NCBI RefSeq assembly: GCF_000203795.2
Contig: NW_006281113.1
Location: 409,722-473,721 of the forward strand
Source of the DNA: Batrachochytrium dendrobatidis JAM81
Taxonomy: Eukaryota > Chytridiomycota > Chytridiomycetes > Rhizophydiales
DNA: 64,000 nucleotides
Direction of reading: 5' to 3'
Positions 22,605-34,344 of the stretch are shown one piece after another. Both the position numbers and the translations under genes were made by a program. The stretch's first letter is position 1, and every line of letters begins with the position of its first letter. The notes under the pieces were generated by a model, which saw nothing but the letters and a program-made list of their open reading frames with translations, did no database searches and was not told the origin of the DNA.

Positions 22605-23519
22605 TCAACTCTTGTCAAGATTAATTTCATCCATGGATCCAAGTGTTTTGCTCTTGGTTGACTTTTCTTTAAAAGCTGGAGTGTGTTTTAACTGATTCTT
22701 TGGCAGTGACTTCTTTTTAGCTGATACTTTTTTCTTCTCGGCAGACTCTAAAACACCATTTGATGCCGTTGCCATGGAATCTGTAAAATTAGCATTCTGG
22801 TTACGTCTTGTTGCTGGATTTTGAATAACAGCACGTAATAGTTCCATTGAGATAAAGCTGCACTCGCCATATATATGGAGTGAAAGGTCGCCTAACAGTG
22901 AAATACCAGGTCTGGAGTGGCCTGTAACCGTCATAGTAATGATTGCACCTCCAGATAAGATTACAAAGCACGAAACTGCCAGTAAGACAAATTGAATACG
23001 AAATGTGGCAGTAGTATCACGCAGTCGATACAATACAAAATAGACCAAAAAGGTTTGCTGCATGAGATCGTAGATACCAAGAGCGGATGGCCAAATGATT
23101 TGCACCCATCGCAACGAATAAAAAGCTCCTGGAAAAAACGGGTAGAATGCTGTGATTAAATAGATTTGACTAACTGCAACCACACCTATTTGTACATAGG
23201 TCACAGCTTTTGGAGTAACGTATCCAAAAAAAGGTGTAAGAATTTTTAAAAATTCCAGTTGAGCGACAATAAAGCAAATCGTTTCGATGCCACGAAGAAC
23301 ATTTGACATGGAAGTTCCGACTGGTCCTTGCATTTCTAAAATATATTCCCAGCATGCATCAATTATAGCATTGATAATGACTAGTAATCCGGCAGATCGA
23401 AGACAGTTTCCATAAAGTAATGAGGGGAGTTTACGTACTCTGTAGAAAAGAACAAGGACAACAATTTCAATCATAACAACCAACGATATCGATGCATAGT
23501 TGATAGGATCGTATGTCAT
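22605..23519 (-). CDS. seven-helix membrane protein, tandem paralogue 1
   Basis: 304 aa, single exon. The open frame begins with TTG at 23531, so I use the ATG at 23519. About seven hydrophobic helices span residues 10-235: an N-terminal helix, then a basic loop (YRVRKLPSLLYGNCLR), further helices with the conserved phrases IVAQLEFLKI, VQIIWPSALGIYDL and YFVLYRLRDTT, and a last one ending LHIYGECSFISMELLR. A cytosolic-looking tail of about 70 residues is rich in Lys and Ser. It shares clear colinear similarity with the gene at 24633-25451. I recognise no named family; the topology is GPCR-like but no receptor motif is seen. It is bracketed by nearly identical inverted copies of the MITE-like element. 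Confidence 0.8.
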   Translation of the reverse strand: MTYDPINYASISLVVMIEIVVLVLFYRVRKLPSLLYGNCLRSAGLLVIINAIIDACWEYILEMQGPVGTSMSNVLRGIETICFIVAQLEFLKILTPFFGYVTPKAVTYVQIGVVAVSQIYLITAFYPFFPGAFYSLRWVQIIWPSALGIYDLMQQTFLVYFVLYRLRDTTATFRIQFVLLAVSCFVILSGGAIITMTVTGHSRPGISLLGDLSLHIYGECSFISMELLRAVIQNPATRRNQNANFTDSMATASNGVLESAEKKKVSAKKKSLPKNQLKHTPAFKEKSTKSKTLGSMDEINLDKS

Positions 23520-23682
23520 GAGTAATATCAAAATTGTTTTTCAATTAAATAAGAGTTTGCTAATCTGATGAGAATATTAGTAAACTGAAATAAGTATAGC
23601 CAAGGTTGGCAAGGAAAGTTTAAAATCAAAAAGTTTTGATGAAAGTTTTGTAAAGCTAAATTAAATTGAGTTACAAATACTT

Positions 23683-24227
23683 GCAGCTCTGTATTCGCGT
23701 AAAATTGACACTTGTATTTATATTGCAATCACTTGTTTTTAAAATAAACAGTATTTAAACATTCGTCGCGCTTTCTGTCACAGATTGACTGCACTGTTTG
23801 TTCAATAAACACTCTCGATTCTTCAATAATCACAACGTTCATCATATGATACACAATCAAACCATAGTTTTAACCTAATACTTTAGTTTTCATTTGGTAT
23901 AGTCATATATGTACAACCACCAAGTTTGGAGTCTGATATTGAGGCTGATTGTTCTGATATTGCCAATAGTACTGTACAAAGACTCATTTTTGCTGTATTC
24001 CGAATCTCGAATACATTCGCGTTCTAGTTCAAAAAACAATGGTCGCACGTATCAGAAATGCAACTGTTGTTTGTATGCCAATCACCATGACAAGGACAGT
24101 TGAATATGAAAGAGTTCATGACGTAACGCTGGTCAATAAATTATATAGCCATTATTTCAAGAAATTGGTTGTTTATAATGTATGTTGGCATGTTTATCCA
24201 GTGTTCCATTTGACATGAATATGACTA
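23683..24227 (+). mobile_element. MITE-like element copy A, about 540 bp
   Basis: Left end CAGCTCTGTATTCGCGTAAAA and right end TTTGACATGAATATGACTA are degenerate family termini. The interior holds all family blocks. The left 354 bp is nearly identical to the inverted copy at 22059-22411; the right part (GCAACTGTTGTTTGTATGCC onward) is absent there. Confidence 0.8.
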
Positions 24228-24632
24228 AAAATAAACTATATAGCCCATTGAGATTTTAAACCTTGCATTTCAAACAAAATAATGCGCACCAATCAATGTA
24301 TACACCAATTCTCATATTATACAAACTAAATATTAGGTATTAGAGTAACCAAGTATGACGCAAATTTCAAAACGTAATTACATATATTTCAACATAAAGG
24401 CTGGTAATGTTTATAGATTTGAATAACGAATAAAATAGTTTCAACATTGAAATTTAAAATGCTAGTCACTAATTGTAAAAGTACAATGATTAACTCCATA
24501 TGGATTGATCTTTGTGATTTTCCGTTAGCCAGCAATCTGACTGCCCTTGATTACAAATTCTTGCTGTGCGTAGTTCATTTAAAACTGGTCGTGTAGTAGC
24601 TGATGTGAATCTCAACAAAAGTCTGGTTTGTT

Positions 24633-25451
24633 TCAACTTGTTACGGCTTTCTGAGGTTTCTGGAGTTTTTGAGATTTTTGAGATTTTTGCGATGACTGAG
24701 GATCCAACACAGTATTTAAATACTGATTTTTGGGACGTTTTGCAATAGAATCTTGAAGAGCAATACGTAATATCTCCATTGATGCAACACTACATTCGCC
24801 ATAAAGATGCATTGTCAAGCCTCCTAATAATGAAATGCTCGGACCCATTTGATATCCAATGCAAAGCTCAATATATGCGCCTCCAATCATAATCACCAAG
24901 CCAGTAAATGCCAGTATCACAAACTGCAAACGAAATATCTTTGTAGTGCTGCGTAATTTGTATAATACAAAGTAAATCAAAAAAACTTGCTGAAACAAGT
25001 CGTATAAACCAAATACTGCAGGCCATATAATCTGCACTGTGCGAAGATAATGCATAGTGGGAGGGTATAGAGGGTAGAAAGCACTAAACACATAGATTTG
25101 GCTGATAACAACGATGCAGATCTGAGCACGCAAAACAAGCTCATGGGTAATAGACTTGAAAAACGTTGTGAATATTTTGAGAAACTCGAGCTGAGCAACA
25201 ATAAATAAAAGAGCTTCTATACTCATGAGGAAATTTGATATGCTAGTCCCAATAGGCCCTCTAAACTCGTAGATGTATTCCCAACAAGAGATTATGATGA
25301 CGTTTGCAATAAGACATGCTCCGGAATACCGTAGGCAGTTCGCGTACAAGCGCGACGGAAGCTTGCTCAAGCGATAAAGAATGACAAATCCAAATATGAC
25401 TAATAGCGCAGATATCATGAGCACAAAATAATCAGGTGGCTGCAGAGTCAT
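24633..25451 (-). CDS. seven-helix membrane protein, tandem paralogue 2
   Basis: 272 aa, single exon, true ATG. Same topology and motifs as the neighbouring 22605-23519 gene: LYRLSKLPSRLYANCLRYSG, CWEYIYEFRGPIGTSISN, FIVAQLEFLKIF, QIYVFSAFYP, VQIIWPAVFGLYDLFQQVFLIYFVLYKLR and LHLYGECSVASMEILR at the last helix. The tail is shorter and made of SQKSQKLQKPQK-like repeats. It is evidently a tandem duplicate, diverged to perhaps half identity over the helices and not in the tail. No known family was recognised; a sensory or transport role is possible but unsupported. Confidence 0.8.
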   Translation of the reverse strand: MTLQPPDYFVLMISALLVIFGFVILYRLSKLPSRLYANCLRYSGACLIANVIIISCWEYIYEFRGPIGTSISNFLMSIEALLFIVAQLEFLKIFTTFFKSITHELVLRAQICIVVISQIYVFSAFYPLYPPTMHYLRTVQIIWPAVFGLYDLFQQVFLIYFVLYKLRSTTKIFRLQFVILAFTGLVIMIGGAYIELCIGYQMGPSISLLGGLTMHLYGECSVASMEILRIALQDSIAKRPKNQYLNTVLDPQSSQKSQKSQKLQKPQKAVTS

Positions 25452-26100
25452 GATGTCGAAATGTAATGACTATACTGTTTGATATGAAAACTACCACTTC
25501 AAATCAGTTATCATAAGGAGATGGCTATGATGCAATAGATTCCTACAAAATTGCTAGTTCTATAGAAGTATAAAATCAAGTATTTATAAAATCTAAATAA
25601 ATAAAGCCAAATTGGTAATCATGTGTAAGCAAATGACGGTTAGCTTTTAACCAATAAGATAAATATTTGTGCAAGTTTTTGAACAATATTGTAGCATGTC
25701 AAATATTTGACGATTTTCAATGGCTTCCAAGCTTTGCAAAGCGTCAAGTGAACAATGTCATAATGCAAGTATTTCATAGCTTCAGTAAAATTTAAAAAAA
25801 TGACAAACAATACAGATTGAAGCAGACCCTGAATAGATTATATTCAAAATAGCTACTATAGTACTCATTTTCCCCATCCCAACTTTGACATCTACTATGA
25901 AGCTAGACCGTGTTTGGAACATATGCGCTTTATTCAAAACAAAAATGCAGTACCTGATACAGATTCGGTCTGATAGGTCACATGGTTTTAGAGATTGAAT
26001 GACTCAACACTGCATATTTAAAGCTAAAACTCGGCATTCCTCATAATAGTATTGTGCACTAGCAATTTTCATATAAATCCAACAAAAAGATACCTCTTGT
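25452..26100. other. intergenic spacer
   Basis: AT-rich, between the second seven-helix gene and the 3' end of CAND1. I see no open frame, repeat or element. Confidence 0.5.
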
Positions 26101-29100
26101 TCATGCATGATTGCCAGAAACGTTTGCACCAACAGCAACTTCCTTTTCCACCAGTGCAAATATATCAAAGCACAGGGCAGTAGGCATCTTGACTTCTTTT
26201 AGGAAACCTGCAAACTTGGGCATATCACGATTACCGGATTCGGTACTTGATTGAGTACGCGCCATATAGATGACCGTCTTACAGCAGGAGTGCAAAAGTT
26301 CACGATGCTTTTCAATTTCTTGTTTCACAGCACTGGGTTTAGTCTTGGAAGTAAGTGTTGCACGAAGAGCATCGACAGCAGTGTCTAACGTAACAGAAAG
26401 AGCCATACTATTCACTGTGGCAAGACGTTGTAGCATCAAGTGCGAGATGATTTTGATCTCATGTGCTGGATCTGCAATACCTGCAATAGCGCGTTCAATA
26501 AAGGCATGAATTTCAATACTGGAAATACAAGAATCTAGCAGTGTGTACATGCACTCAAATGCTGCTTTGCGGGTATCCAGACCAGTATCAACCTTGTGCT
26601 TAAACGGCCCCATTTCTACAACATGAATGTACGCCTCCTATTTATCCAGATACAGTCAAGAGTAAAATTTGCAATAAATATCAAATATGCTAAATAGTCA
26701 CAAAAGTAGCTACAGTAATGCAAATCAAATGGCATACATTCACAAGTGTCTCTTTGTACAGCAGGGGAAGAAGCTCTCCAAGGGACTGGCAAATCAGTTG
26801 TGGCTTGGAATGAGCAACGGCATTCAAAGCACCAATAGTAACCCGACGAACATTCAAATCCTCGTCCTGTATAAGTCGTAAAATATCCAGCACCAGGGGT
26901 TCAAGCAAAGAAATATAGGCATCAGATCCACCATGTTTTCGAACAGAAAACGTGTACCTCACTGCACTCACAACTGTGACTCGAGTAGTAGGTTTGGAAG
27001 AAGATAGCTGCGATTGCAACTGAGGAAGAAAGGACTGTGCATCAGATGTAGAAATCAACCCCAAACACTCTGAAACGACATTGCAAGTACTGTCTTCCAG
27101 GTCAGTATCTGTTTTTTCAAACAAAATCTTCCAAATGCCAGGAAAATAGGCAGACATGGCGGTTTGAGTAGATTCAGTACAAAGAGAAACCTCAATAACC
27201 TCTTTCAAAGCTAAGAGGGAAAGATACTGATGAACAGTCGCCCCACGAACCGCTTCAACAATCAATGGAAGATAAAGTGGCATATTTCCAATAGCAATAT
27301 GACCGAGGGAAAACGCTGCCGCGTTTTTGATTTCCTCTGATGGCGAGTCAAACAAATTAAACAGCGTAGTATGAAGCGTGGGTGCTGTCTGGAAAAGATC
27401 GTGGTAATGTCCAATCTCTCCTATACTAAGCAAAGCTAAATACTTTGCGTTGGGCTCTCCTGGAGTTGCAATAACGTCTGTAATAAACTTGTCAAGCAGT
27501 GGCGACACTTGTAATTTTTTGTTTGTAGTGAGTGCTGCAATTGACTTGGATACTACTGGATATGCCTAAAATCCAGTTGTAAATCATATTAATTCAAGTC
27601 CAGTAAAACAGAGTGCAGATTTACAATATATAGCAAATTTACCTCTTTACGACACTGGACCTTGGACAAGAGTTCCTGGATACATTCGGCAGAATATGCG
27701 TCGTTTTCGGCAGAAGCCAATATCCTCCAAAAATCAACAAGTAGATCCAGACTAGCACCTCCTGACACTAGATGCGGCATATCGCATACAATGGTAATAA
27801 TAACGTGGACAATTTTGGATTGAATCAGTTGAACCGTTGAAGATGTGTTGCCTTTTTGCATCATAGAAATTAGCAAAGAAAGTGAGATGGGAAGGATCTG
27901 AAGATCAGACTCGGCGGTAAGCATATCATAGAGTAAATCCAAAATATCAGGGTACATGGATTGGCAATTGAATTTGCGTACAAGAGTTTCTACTGCGACC
28001 ACCGAAGCAATGCGAAGTTGTCGATGGGTTTTACGCATATTGGCAGATATTTCAGAAACAATAACTGCCAAATGTGGGTTAAAGGCAGACAATGTTTGTA
28101 AAGGTGGATTGGCAAAAGGAGATTCTGCCATGTAGGTAATACAGCGAATAGTCATGAGTCGGGTCACTTCGTTTTTAAGACGATCGACAAGAATAGGAAC
28201 TACTTTATCAGATAGATCCACTGGGGGTATCAAGTCGCAGGCTTGATGTACTAATACGCCCAAGGTACCAATAGCAGCTTCCTTGACTTCTACGCTCGTG
28301 TCGGTAGCTTTCACACACTCTAAAGTAAAGTTGAATATAGAGTTGATAAATGGCACACAAATGGCTGGTGGTTCAGCGGGAGTGATGGCATGAGCAGATT
28401 TGTTTGTTAAACCAACAACCTGCTTAGTAGAATTCGTGTCTGCTTGTCCAGTTACTACATTACAAAAAGGTCTCAATGTTTTAATAAGCACCGACATGAC
28501 AGAAAATGCTCCTGCACGAATTTTGTAAAAATGATCGTTTCCGGCAGCTAGCACAGATGGAACCAGATGATTCATATAGGGATGAAATAGTTCAGGCGAA
28601 TGGTTTTCAAGAAACACTTTAAGAAATTCAAGAACCTCGATTTTGAGGTTGGTGTTGGTAGTCGACCCATATGTTCCGCCTATCGCACCAGGAGTTTTGA
28701 TAAACGGGTATTCAATGGCAGGGACAATTAAAGCAATACTGTCATCTAATCCACCACTCAAAACAAGCACGAGTTGTTTCAAAAGTTGAAATCCAGATAA
28801 TCTGGTAGGGATAGATTTGCCAACCAGCTGTTTGGACAGCACCTTGACAATGCGAGGAACCAGAGCATTCAACTGTAAAGCAATTTGACTGTCTACAGAA
28901 CCAACCATTTTTAATGGGCTCGTAGTAACGACGGTATCACTTTTCTGATGCTTTGCAACAATAGATTGCTGCAGTAGAGTCAAAAACGTATTGAACACGT
29001 CAATGCGGACGCTCTCTTCTCGTTCGGTGAAGCGACGAATTAGAGTTGGGCCAATCTGTGCATATAGCTCAGATAAGAATTCTGAATGTGTACCAATCAA

Positions 29101-30577
29101 TGAAGAAAGAAGTTTTGCAGAGGCACGACGAACTTTCCATGATACATCATCATCATCAGAGTAATCATGATCTTCGTCATCCTCTTCATCTTCGTCCTCA
29201 TCTTGATCTTCACTATCATCTGCATCGTCTTCATTGTAATTGGGGTCATATTTGACGTATTCTAATCCTAGTTGGATAATAGTAGGGATGTACGTCTTGA
29301 TAGCAGCAGGGTTGCGTAAAATGAATGAATCGATGGTTTGAATGCACTGTTCACGCAAATCATTATCGTCCAGATTCACATAATTTAGTACTAGTGGAAA
29401 AACCTCGTGCAGATACGGTGCAAATCGGAATGAACACGAGCGACCAATGGCGGATGTGCATGCAATAAGTGATTGCAACTTTTGTAGATTTGCAGGAAAT
29501 TTTTGGCAGCTTTCACCCTTGACAATTATATCACTGATGATTTTTTTAACAAGTTCAGCAAACAGATTATCCTGAATGTGAGGTACAAGAGATTCAATAG
29601 CAGTGATGGATCGTTTTCGAACAGCAGATCGAGCATTATCTAACAAAGGATAAAGAGTCTGGATAGAGTTTTGCTGTAGCTGCTTTGCCATGTCATCTGC
29701 AGGGGTAGACAAAAACTGACCCAAACGAGAAAAAATATCAGACAAGATATCAATGACATCCAATTGAGATTGATCCGACGATGATGTAGTAGACGTAGTA
29801 GTGCGATGCAACTGTTCCAACAGATTAGGTAAAAGTCGACGAGTAAGACTGCCCGTGAATGCAGCATCTAATGGAATTTCTACTACGACTGTTTTGAGTG
29901 CAATGCCAGCAATGTCCCGCAGTCCATCACGATCAGCAACTGTAGTGGTGAACATTTTACATAATTCATCCATGATGGTCCGGATTTGAGTTTCTTTAGC
30001 TTTACGAACAAGTGGAATCAAACTAAAAAACAACAGTTTAGCATTATTTCAAGATATTATTCGTGCAATGAGTTTCAATGATATGCTAGAGTGCATATTT
30101 ATTTTGAATAGATTTGATCAAGACATTGAATTATGGAATGAATTATGGAATGAACTGTAATAGAATGAGCAAGAATAGATAAACAACAATACCATTTTGC
30201 AGCCATGTTCTGAACCTCGCCATTCTTATCGTCAATAAGTTTCAAAACAGCAGCAACCAACTTGCGTTCTGATCCATCATCAAGAATAAACTGATCCCCA
30301 GCAACCACAGTAGCCAGGTCATTGGCGGCCATAAAGCGGAAATCGCTGTCACTGGAAGCCATCTATAAAGCAATGTCATACATGAATATCAGTGATGAGT
30401 TATCAATGAATCATTTAAATGGTTTTATAGATATTGAATGTATTCCATGTTGTCATTGACTTCAACACCAAAAGAACAGACTTGTTGCAAGTCAACACCA
30501 GCATGAACATCATTCACAGCAGATCTGACCTTTTCCAAAAACTGTGACACTATATGTGCTGGACTGGAGTTGCTCAT
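26101..30577 (-). CDS. CAND1: CAND1 (TIP120), cullin exchange factor
   Basis: Five exons: complement(join(26101..26637,26744..27565,27643..30022,30193..30362,30530..30577)); 1318 aa (human 1230). Exon 1 is only 16 codons (ending FLEK) and joins to SSDSDFRFMAANDL, as in animal CAND1; its donor GTCAGA is weak. HEAT repeats run throughout. A long acidic insert near DPNYNEDDADDSED...YSDDDDVSWKVRRA is the family signature, and the C-terminal TIP120 domain includes LDIRK-like residues, AAFECMYTLLDSC and EMGPFKH. CAND1 binds unneddylated cullins and swaps substrate receptors on SCF ligases. The ATG is 93 bp from the kinesin-9 stop codon on the same strand, so its promoter is very compact or overlaps that 3' end. 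Confidence 0.95.
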
Positions 30578-30670
30578 AATGAAAGAGTTTTAATAACTTG
30601 CTGGAATAATCGGTAAACTAAATCTAATCCCAAGTTTTATTATCTAATCGTTGCTTTCACAGCTTGAAAA

Positions 30671-33600
30671 TCAACTTTTTCTAATCATGAGCGTACTGTT
30701 GGCTGACGAGCGTATGCCTACCGGCGGAAGTTGTTTAAGCAACATTCCACCACTTCGCATTCCTACAATGGGCGATAATGCGTTGTTGGTGTTGCGCTTT
30801 ATCGCTCCTTTTTGACTACGTCGTTCAGTGTTTTTAAGAGCATTATAATAAGGCAACGAATCAGGATCTTCCTGTGACATACGTTCCAGTTGCAATCGAT
30901 CAAACTTTTCTCCAATATCAAGAGCATCCTTAAAGTTGAAGTTGTAAGTAAATTTGCAAGTTTCATATCAAATTATTCAATTATTACCTCGACTCCGCCA
31001 TTTCCATTTTCTGTAATCTGCGCGCCATATATCGACTCATACCATTGCTCAAATTCTGTCATGAGTTTTTGTCGACTTTGATCTGTCATTCTAGTACAGT
31101 ATTCTACTTCTGTGCGAGTAACTCGAAGACTGTCAAATTTCTCCTTGTATTGCTCTTTGAATCGCTTCAAAGTATTCGTCAGAGTATATTCATCTTCGTC
31201 AATGATAATATCCTCTCCTGTATACATTCACAACTCAATTTTAAGCATGGATCCTCAGAATAATTCAAAACTTGCAATGTATGATTTAAAATCATGTTAC
31301 CATCTCTAACATGAGCATCTTTCTTTTGTTCTAGATGTTCTTTGATTTCATCTATTTTACGCTTGATTTGGTTTGCAGATTCGGCCAGCTCCTTTGCCAT
31401 ACGCCGTTTCTCCTTGAGTGCAAGCTTGTTGTCTGTCAAAATATGATTCATCTCTAATCCTCGTCCACGCTTAAATGATTCAAATTCATCAGCTCGTGAA
31501 AGTGGAGTGCTACCATATCTACGATCACGAACAATACCCCCGCTATCGGTAACAACACTTCCAACTCCTATATTGGCTCCTTGACCAGATTCAAAATTAA
31601 TGATACTCTCATCTTGCCGTGGATTGCACTCTACATCTTCCGATATTGGCTAATCATATCTCTATAATTAGTACAAGGCTTTACCCGGTGCTGCAAAATT
31701 ATGCCATATTGTTTTATATTTAATATTGGCAATATATACTTTTACTTACAAGCACATCTTGAGCTATTTCGTCTGTATCACGATTTCCCACTGACAGCAT
31801 TGTTGCTTTACGATCGCGCTTGGCTGTTACTGTGCCTGCTAGACGAGATTGAGGGTTTAGTGGCTGGCCACTTCTAAGCAGTGCGGCGCTACCAGAACCA
31901 GGTAGATGCTTTGTACCCGATGGTGCTAAACCAATACCAAATCCAGAACTCTCTATCTCACCGACGCCATCGTCACGATCTGGCTCATACACACCCTGTT
32001 TTCGTCCCTGACATTCAGTTTTGTTGATTAAAAATTAAAATCTTTTAGTTTAAAAATTGTTTTGATTCATGTAAATTATAATGATCAAACTTACTGCTCC
32101 TCCACCAACATCCGAGTGTTGTTCTCCAGCCGGATCACGAACATTTGTCACATTGAATGTAGTCTGTTTATGAGTACGCTGTACTGCATCGTCCATTTCT
32201 GCCTCCATATTTCTATACATTAGTCTGAAAATTGAAAGTATTTCTCTAATTTGTCTTAAATTAACAATCTATAGAAATACAGTCTTGATTAAAACCACAT
32301 TTTTTCATAACTATGGTCTGAAAACAACGCCATTAAAGCCAATTGTATAAACTAACCTCGATCTCATCTGCTTCATTATCTATATATGCCTTGACAAGTT
32401 TACTCAGTTCGTGTCGCTGGGCTTCGCTAAATGGTTCATACTGCACATGGCTTCTGTTGCATAGAGTATCATGCATAGATAGCTCTTGTTTAAGTTCCTT
32501 GACTTCACGCTCGTATTTTTTAATTAAAGCTTGCGGGTCGTAATGGACGTTGATTTCAGGAGTGGTGGATACGCACATCATTCTTGTAGCAAATCGCAAT
32601 GTAGATATTGTTTCTTCAATGTGTTCCTTTTCTCCTGTACATTTATATAATAAACAGTGAGTTGAAATCCATCTAGTGTTGCTTTTGGCACAAAAGTGAG
32701 TATGCATACTTGTACAAAAACAAATGATGCTTACCCCAAATATTGGCAATCATGAGAGTGTTGCAGTTTCCACCAAGCGAGTCCCTCAACACGTGTGTCA
32801 TTTTTGATTGTCTAAATGGAATATGATCTCGTTTTCTATCTGCCAGAGCAATGATGACTTGCTCAAGATACGTCAAAGATCGATTAATATCTAAACACGG
32901 TAAGTATTACAAATCCAGCATAGTAAGACACGAGTTAGTTTCTTTTACTTGTGATGACCAAATCAACTTTGAATTTACATGTTGCTTCCTTGAGCGATTT
33001 CCCCTTGGTTTCAGTTTTCGATAACCGCTCTGAACCAGCAAGATCAACCAAGTTGAGCTTGGAAGTGATAATTTTTTCAGATGATTCAATATTTGACCTT
33101 GACTCGATATACAGCGTAAAAATGCAATGAGATCTGGTAGAGCATTTGTTGAGTTGATGTTCGGATCTGGATCGGTTTGTTTCACCCTCAAACAGCAAGT
33201 TAAGTGCCTCCTCTTCATTGTTTGCATTTTGGATATTAAGACCTTTGACGTATGTTGACCCTAATTAGACACGTATATGTGAATGCATGTTAAGCTGGTA
33301 GACTAGGTTCAATTTATTTTTATGCAAAGCAATCTGCACTTGACAACTTACCACTTTTTTCTTCAACAACAGCCAAACTTTCGTTGTTGAGATTGCCAGA
33401 TATAGATGCAAGCAAATCAATCATTTGTTCATTGTACACTTCGAGGTAAGAGATGCGTATATTGAATGAAAAGTTTGGACGTTGTGCAATCTCATGAAAC
33501 ACATGCGAAATTGCCCGTGGAATCAATCCTCTGTGCTTATAATTTTCAGAAGCACCAGTCCTACAAAAAGTTATTTGGAAAATGGGTCAAGATTTTGAAG

Positions 33601-34136
33601 TGTTTATGGATCCTATTCAAAAGAGTATTGGTTTACATTGTAAAAGTCTTTCCGGCACCTGTTTGACCGTATGCCATGATGGTCGCTGTGATGGGGAAAG
33701 ATGGGAGTTGCAAGTTTAAATACACTCTTGAAATTGATTACATGACCAAAACTATACGAATATAAACACGCACCGTTATAGCCATCTAAAAGAGATTTGA
33801 TGATGGGACCACCACAGTGGTCGTAAACCGCCTCCTGCGAAGCATTGTGCATGATATTATCAAACTTGAAGTCCCAATTCTCCTGCTGGTTGTTGATAAA
33901 CCCCCATTCTTCGTTTTTAGGAATGTGTATATGCAGACTCTTGAAATTGAAGCACAAGATACGAATTAGTAGACTAAATTTGGAAAATACAGCACATATA
34001 GCTAGTATTTATACGAGGCATGAGTCGACAACTGCCCTACCAGTTTGTCATCGCCAAAGTTGATTATATCTTGAGCAAACGAAGAGGTTGGTCTAGTTCG
34101 TATGACGACCTTGACGTGTTTAGACTTTGAAGCCAT
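30671..34136 (-). CDS. KIF9: kinesin-9 (KIF9-type) flagellar kinesin
   Basis: Twelve exons: complement(join(30671..30928,30988..31217,31301..31649,31750..32007,32095..32268,32357..32634,32735..32890,32979..33260,33352..33560,33637..33685,33774..33939,34041..34136)); introns 59-101 bp; 834 aa (human KIF9 about 790). The N-terminal motor has P-loop GQTGAGKT (94-101), switch I NKCSTRSH (211-218, usually SSR rather than STR) and switch II DLAGSE (246-251). It is followed by the KIF9-specific sequences [54 protein letters not shown] and the C-terminal coiled coil ([37 protein letters not shown]). Kinesin-9 is an axonemal motor of motile flagella and is lost in non-flagellated fungi, so it points to a zoosporic organism. 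Its ATG faces LCB2 across 208 bp. Confidence 0.95.
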
Positions 34137-34344
34137 GTGTTGTATCTACCAAGTCAAATGAAATTACTTTAAAAGCGAGGCTGTAACCGTTTAGGACGCA
34201 AGTAGATAAAGCAACGCCCCGTTTGGTTTGAAGGAAGCGAAAGTAACCCTAAATTTGTTTTCCATTTTACGTGAATACGGCTGTAACTATTGGTGACCAA
34301 CTCGAGGACTATATATAATTTAATCGCAACATCACATTCGTATT
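34137..34344. promoter_or_regulatory. divergent kinesin-9 / LCB2 promoter with lone MITE end
   Basis: The 208-bp spacer must hold both promoters. Inside it, 34264-34286 is a near-consensus right terminus of the MITE-like family (TTTTACGTGAATACGGCTGT) with no recognisable interior beside it. ATATATAATTTAAT near 34308-34322 may be the LCB2 TATA region. Confidence 0.6.
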
